From Gammaproteobacteria bacterium (lineage in GTDB: Bacteria > Pseudomonadota > Gammaproteobacteria > Pseudomonadales > Cellvibrionaceae): 64,000 nt of DNA. The stretch lies in NCBI GenBank assembly GCA_021151625.1, contig JAGKWY010000007.1, positions 1-64,000 of the forward strand, in the 5' to 3' direction. Below, piece after piece: positions 62,022 through 64,000 of this stretch. Position 1 is the first letter of the stretch. Each line of letters opens with the position of its first letter. The position numbers were made by a program, and so were the translations under genes. The notes under the pieces were generated by a model that saw only the letters and a list, made by a program, of their open reading frames with translations, searched no databases and was not told the DNA's origin.

Positions 62022-62320
62022 GATAGAATCCCTTATTAATTGATGGGCAGCACAGCAACATCAGTTTGACGCAAATTATAAAATTTTGGATTCAACCAGA
62101 CACGTTCCAAGGCTATTGATATTCAGCACTAGAGACAAGAGCAGGAGAAGATTTTTATGCAGGACAGGAGAAAGGTTTGAGCGATATTTTTTTGGGGGGG
62201 AGGGAGAGAAGCGCGCTATGTGAATCTCACATAACGCGCGTAAATATCGAGCGGAAAACTGTTTATCAGCCAACCAAAAACCTTAGCCAGCAATTCAGGG
62301 GCTGGCCAATAAATCAGACA
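62022..62320. other. Intergenic region with a 29-bp palindrome
   Basis: 299 bases without a convincing gene. At 62211-62239 GCGCG and TATGTGA arms face TCACATA and CGCGC around an ATC centre, a near-perfect palindrome, preceded by a run of seven G after a T run. It is not followed by a T-tract. It resembles a TGTGA/TCACA site but with a 3-bp instead of a 6-bp spacer, so I do not call it a CRP site. Confidence 0.45.
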
Positions 62321-63793
62321 CTAATCAATAAATAAAGTACCCAGGTAAAACAAACCGCCCGACAAACAAATAGTTGCTGGCAAGGTGAACAACCAGGCAA
62401 GCAAAATGGTTTTCACGGTACTGAATTGCAAACCGGATTTGTTCGCTACCATGGTACCGGCTACCGCCGAAGACAATACGTGCGTGGTAGACACAGGCAT
62501 ACCCGTCACACTCGCCACACCAATCGCCGTGGCCGCAGTAATTTGTGCAGACATACCTTGCGAATAGGTCATGCTACTTTTACCAATTTTTTCACCTACG
62601 GTCAGTACAATGCGCTTCCAGCCCATCATGGTACCCAGACCTAACGCTAAAGCAACCGCAATGATCACCCAGAAAGGCGCGTATTCGGTAGTGACCGTCA
62701 GGTCTTTGCGCAGGCTATCCAAATCGGATTTTTCCTTACCGCTAAAACCATCAAGCTTGGATACTTTTTTCGCTGCATCATCAATACACAACAACAAACG
62801 GCGAATTTTGCGACGCTCACTCAATTCCAGATCGCGGTATTGGGTCATGCCCTGCATTTCGGTGATTAGTGAGTTAATCACCAGCATGCTTTCTTTGGCA
62901 TTACATTTAAAGGTTTCCGGCAAAACAGCATCAGCAGATGCTTTGACATCAATCACCGAGCTTACTTTTGCCTCATGCTCTTTATAGAAAGTTTGCAAAT
63001 GCACAGCAGCATCGCGGGTGCGTTCAACTTGATATTTGCTACTGTCCAGATTCAGCACAAATTGCGCCGGCGCCAAACCAATCAGCACCAACATAATCAA
63101 ACCAATACCTTTTTGACCATCGTTGGAACCATGCACAAAACTTACACCCATGGCAGAGGCCACCAAGGTGACACGCGTCCAGAATGGCGGGTGTTTTTTG
63201 CCATCGATTTGCTCGCGCTCTTGCGGGGTTTTATGGATTTTGGGACCAGTGAAGATTTTTTTAAGCAGCAGTAATACCAACGCCGCCACACCAAAACCTA
63301 CCAGCGGCGAGATCAGCAAAGACAGCATAATATCAATGGCTTTTTTAACGTTCACACCTTCGCTGATTGGAATATCGGAAATCAGCGCATTCGCCAGACA
63401 CACACCTAACAAGGAACCAATCAATGTGTGTGAGCTGGATGCGGGAATACCGAAATACCAGGTGCCCAGGTTCCAGACAATGGCGGCAGCCAACAGAGAA
63501 AACACCAGCACCATGCCACGCACCGAGGTGATGTTCAGCAACATATCTACCGGCAGCAGGTGCACTATCGCGTAGGCAACCCCTAACCCACCCAGCATCA
63601 CACCCAGAAAGTTAAAAATACCCGAGGCAATTACTGCCAGGTGAGGATTCATCGCCTTGGTATAGATGACAGTAGCTACCGCGTTGGCGGTATCGTGAAA
63701 GCCATTAATGAATTCGTAGGCGAGAACGAAGGCGAGTGCCAAAAAAAGGCTGGCCCCCATGAAAAAACCGAGCCCGGTGAACATTTCTAACAT
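62321..63793 (-). CDS. pit: Inorganic phosphate transporter, PiT family
   Basis: A 490-aa inner-membrane low-affinity phosphate:cation symporter. The duplicated PiT signature is visible as YEFINGFHDTANAVATVI in the first half and SVTGMPVSTTHVLSSAVAG in the second, with GIPASSSHTLIGSLLG and SFVHGSNDGQKGIGLIM. About ten hydrophobic segments are interrupted by a central soluble loop (about 245-345) that is mostly helical. No PhoU-like gene is next to it. Confidence 0.94.
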   Translation of the reverse strand: MLEMFTGLGFFMGASLFLALAFVLAYEFINGFHDTANAVATVIYTKAMNPHLAVIASGIFNFLGVMLGGLGVAYAIVHLLPVDMLLNITSVRGMVLVFSLLAAAIVWNLGTWYFGIPASSSHTLIGSLLGVCLANALISDIPISEGVNVKKAIDIMLSLLISPLVGFGVAALVLLLLKKIFTGPKIHKTPQEREQIDGKKHPPFWTRVTLVASAMGVSFVHGSNDGQKGIGLIMLVLIGLAPAQFVLNLDSSKYQVERTRDAAVHLQTFYKEHEAKVSSVIDVKASADAVLPETFKCNAKESMLVINSLITEMQGMTQYRDLELSERRKIRRLLLCIDDAAKKVSKLDGFSGKEKSDLDSLRKDLTVTTEYAPFWVIIAVALALGLGTMMGWKRIVLTVGEKIGKSSMTYSQGMSAQITAATAIGVASVTGMPVSTTHVLSSAVAGTMVANKSGLQFSTVKTILLAWLFTLPATICLSGGLFYLGTLFID

Positions 63794-63887
63794 AGGTTAT
63801 CCGCTTGACTGAGAAGATCGATCTGAATACCACCCTCTCCCTGTGGGCGGCTTTTTTGTAATCGCATCCGGAACGGATGGCTAGCAA

Positions 63888-64000
63888 TTACAGACCAACA
63901 ACGTTCTCAGCTTGTGGGCCTTTTTGGCCTGGCTTAACGTCGAACTCTACTTTTTGGCCTTCAACCAGGGTTTTGAAACCTGAGCCAGTGATAGCGCTGT
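63888..64000 (-). CDS. Cold-shock protein (CspA family), C-terminal part
   Basis: Partial gene cut by the window edge; the last 37 codons are present and the N terminus lies beyond 64000. The product ends [19 protein letters not shown], then [17 protein letters not shown], typical of the C-terminal half of small single-stranded nucleic-acid-binding cold-shock proteins of about 70 aa. A small hairpin CATCCG/CGGATG lies just past the stop at 63865-63879. Confidence 0.92.
   Translation of the reverse strand, partial: SAITGSGFKTLVEGQKVEFDVKPGQKGPQAENVVGL

Noticed and set aside
62211..62239. CRP-binding site
   Set aside because: The TGTGA and TCACA halves are separated by 3 bases instead of 6, so it does not fit the consensus.
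62076..62273. Open frame of 65 codons on the minus strand between the phosphate transporter and CPBP genes
   Set aside because: It spans the 62211-62239 palindrome and a poly-G run, with no convincing start context or family likeness.

Overview
The window looks like a chromosomal segment of a plant-cell-wall-degrading gammaproteobacterium, most likely Cellvibrio or a close relative (Cellvibrionaceae). This is inferred from secreted carbohydrate-active enzymes with long poly-serine linkers, Pseudomonas-like housekeeping gene order, moderate GC and compact gene packing. No rRNA, CRISPR array, prophage or complete insertion sequence was found.

Region 1 (1-24 kb) is mostly core genome. It holds a short chemoreceptor; a tight minus-strand operon nadK - metallophosphatase - rhomboid protease - DUF1315 - pepN; DUF1853; a double cyclic-nucleotide-binding/rhodanese protein; a PLP desulfhydrase-like enzyme; a coiled-coil protein with a tiny acidic ORF upstream; a tRNA-Val/tRNA-Asp operon with a clear promoter and terminator; a PAS histidine kinase; trmA; rmuC; murI; an envelope lipoprotein set (BON, OmpA-like, DUF4398); a CBS protein; and an MFS sugar-acid-type transporter.

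Region 2 (24.5-41.6 kb) starts with an AddB/AddA-like helicase-nuclease pair, followed by acpH, a small HD hydrolase and an isoprenylcysteine-methyltransferase-like protein. Then comes an envelope-stress-like block: RND adaptor and permease, response regulator, histidine kinase, MipA/OmpV-type outer-membrane protein and a di-heme cytochrome c lipoprotein. A direct repeat CGACAT-N5-CGACAT lies upstream of both the RND genes and the mipA-like gene, so the two-component pair probably controls both. A degenerate 17-bp repeat, six units long, fills the junction between the permease stop and the regulator start.

Region 3 (about 42.3-47.5 kb) is an integron gene-cassette array without a visible integrase. 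Minus-strand cassettes (GNAT acetyltransferases, a small HD hydrolase, a DUF6615-like protein, a DUF2185/Imm33-like protein and several unknowns) are separated by attC sites, two of them nearly identical and about 130 bp long. One attC is interrupted by an internally deleted IS110-family transposase on the opposite strand.

Region 4 (47.8-60.7 kb) is for polysaccharide use: a PL1 pectate lyase with CBM and serine linker, then, beyond a LysR/reductase divergent pair, a minus-strand cluster GH5 - GH39 - GH43 - GH127 headed by a membrane-anchored AraC-family regulator. Downstream lies an odd gene pair: an NGL-repeat secreted protein and a cysteine-containing secreted protein whose signal-peptide codons form a terminator-like hairpin.

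Region 5 (60.8-64 kb) holds DUF3592 and CPBP membrane proteins, a PiT phosphate transporter and the 3' end of a cold-shock protein gene. Start sites were often moved from the longest possible frame to an internal ATG with a better ribosome-binding site; each such case is stated. Family assignments come from reading motifs, not from database searches.
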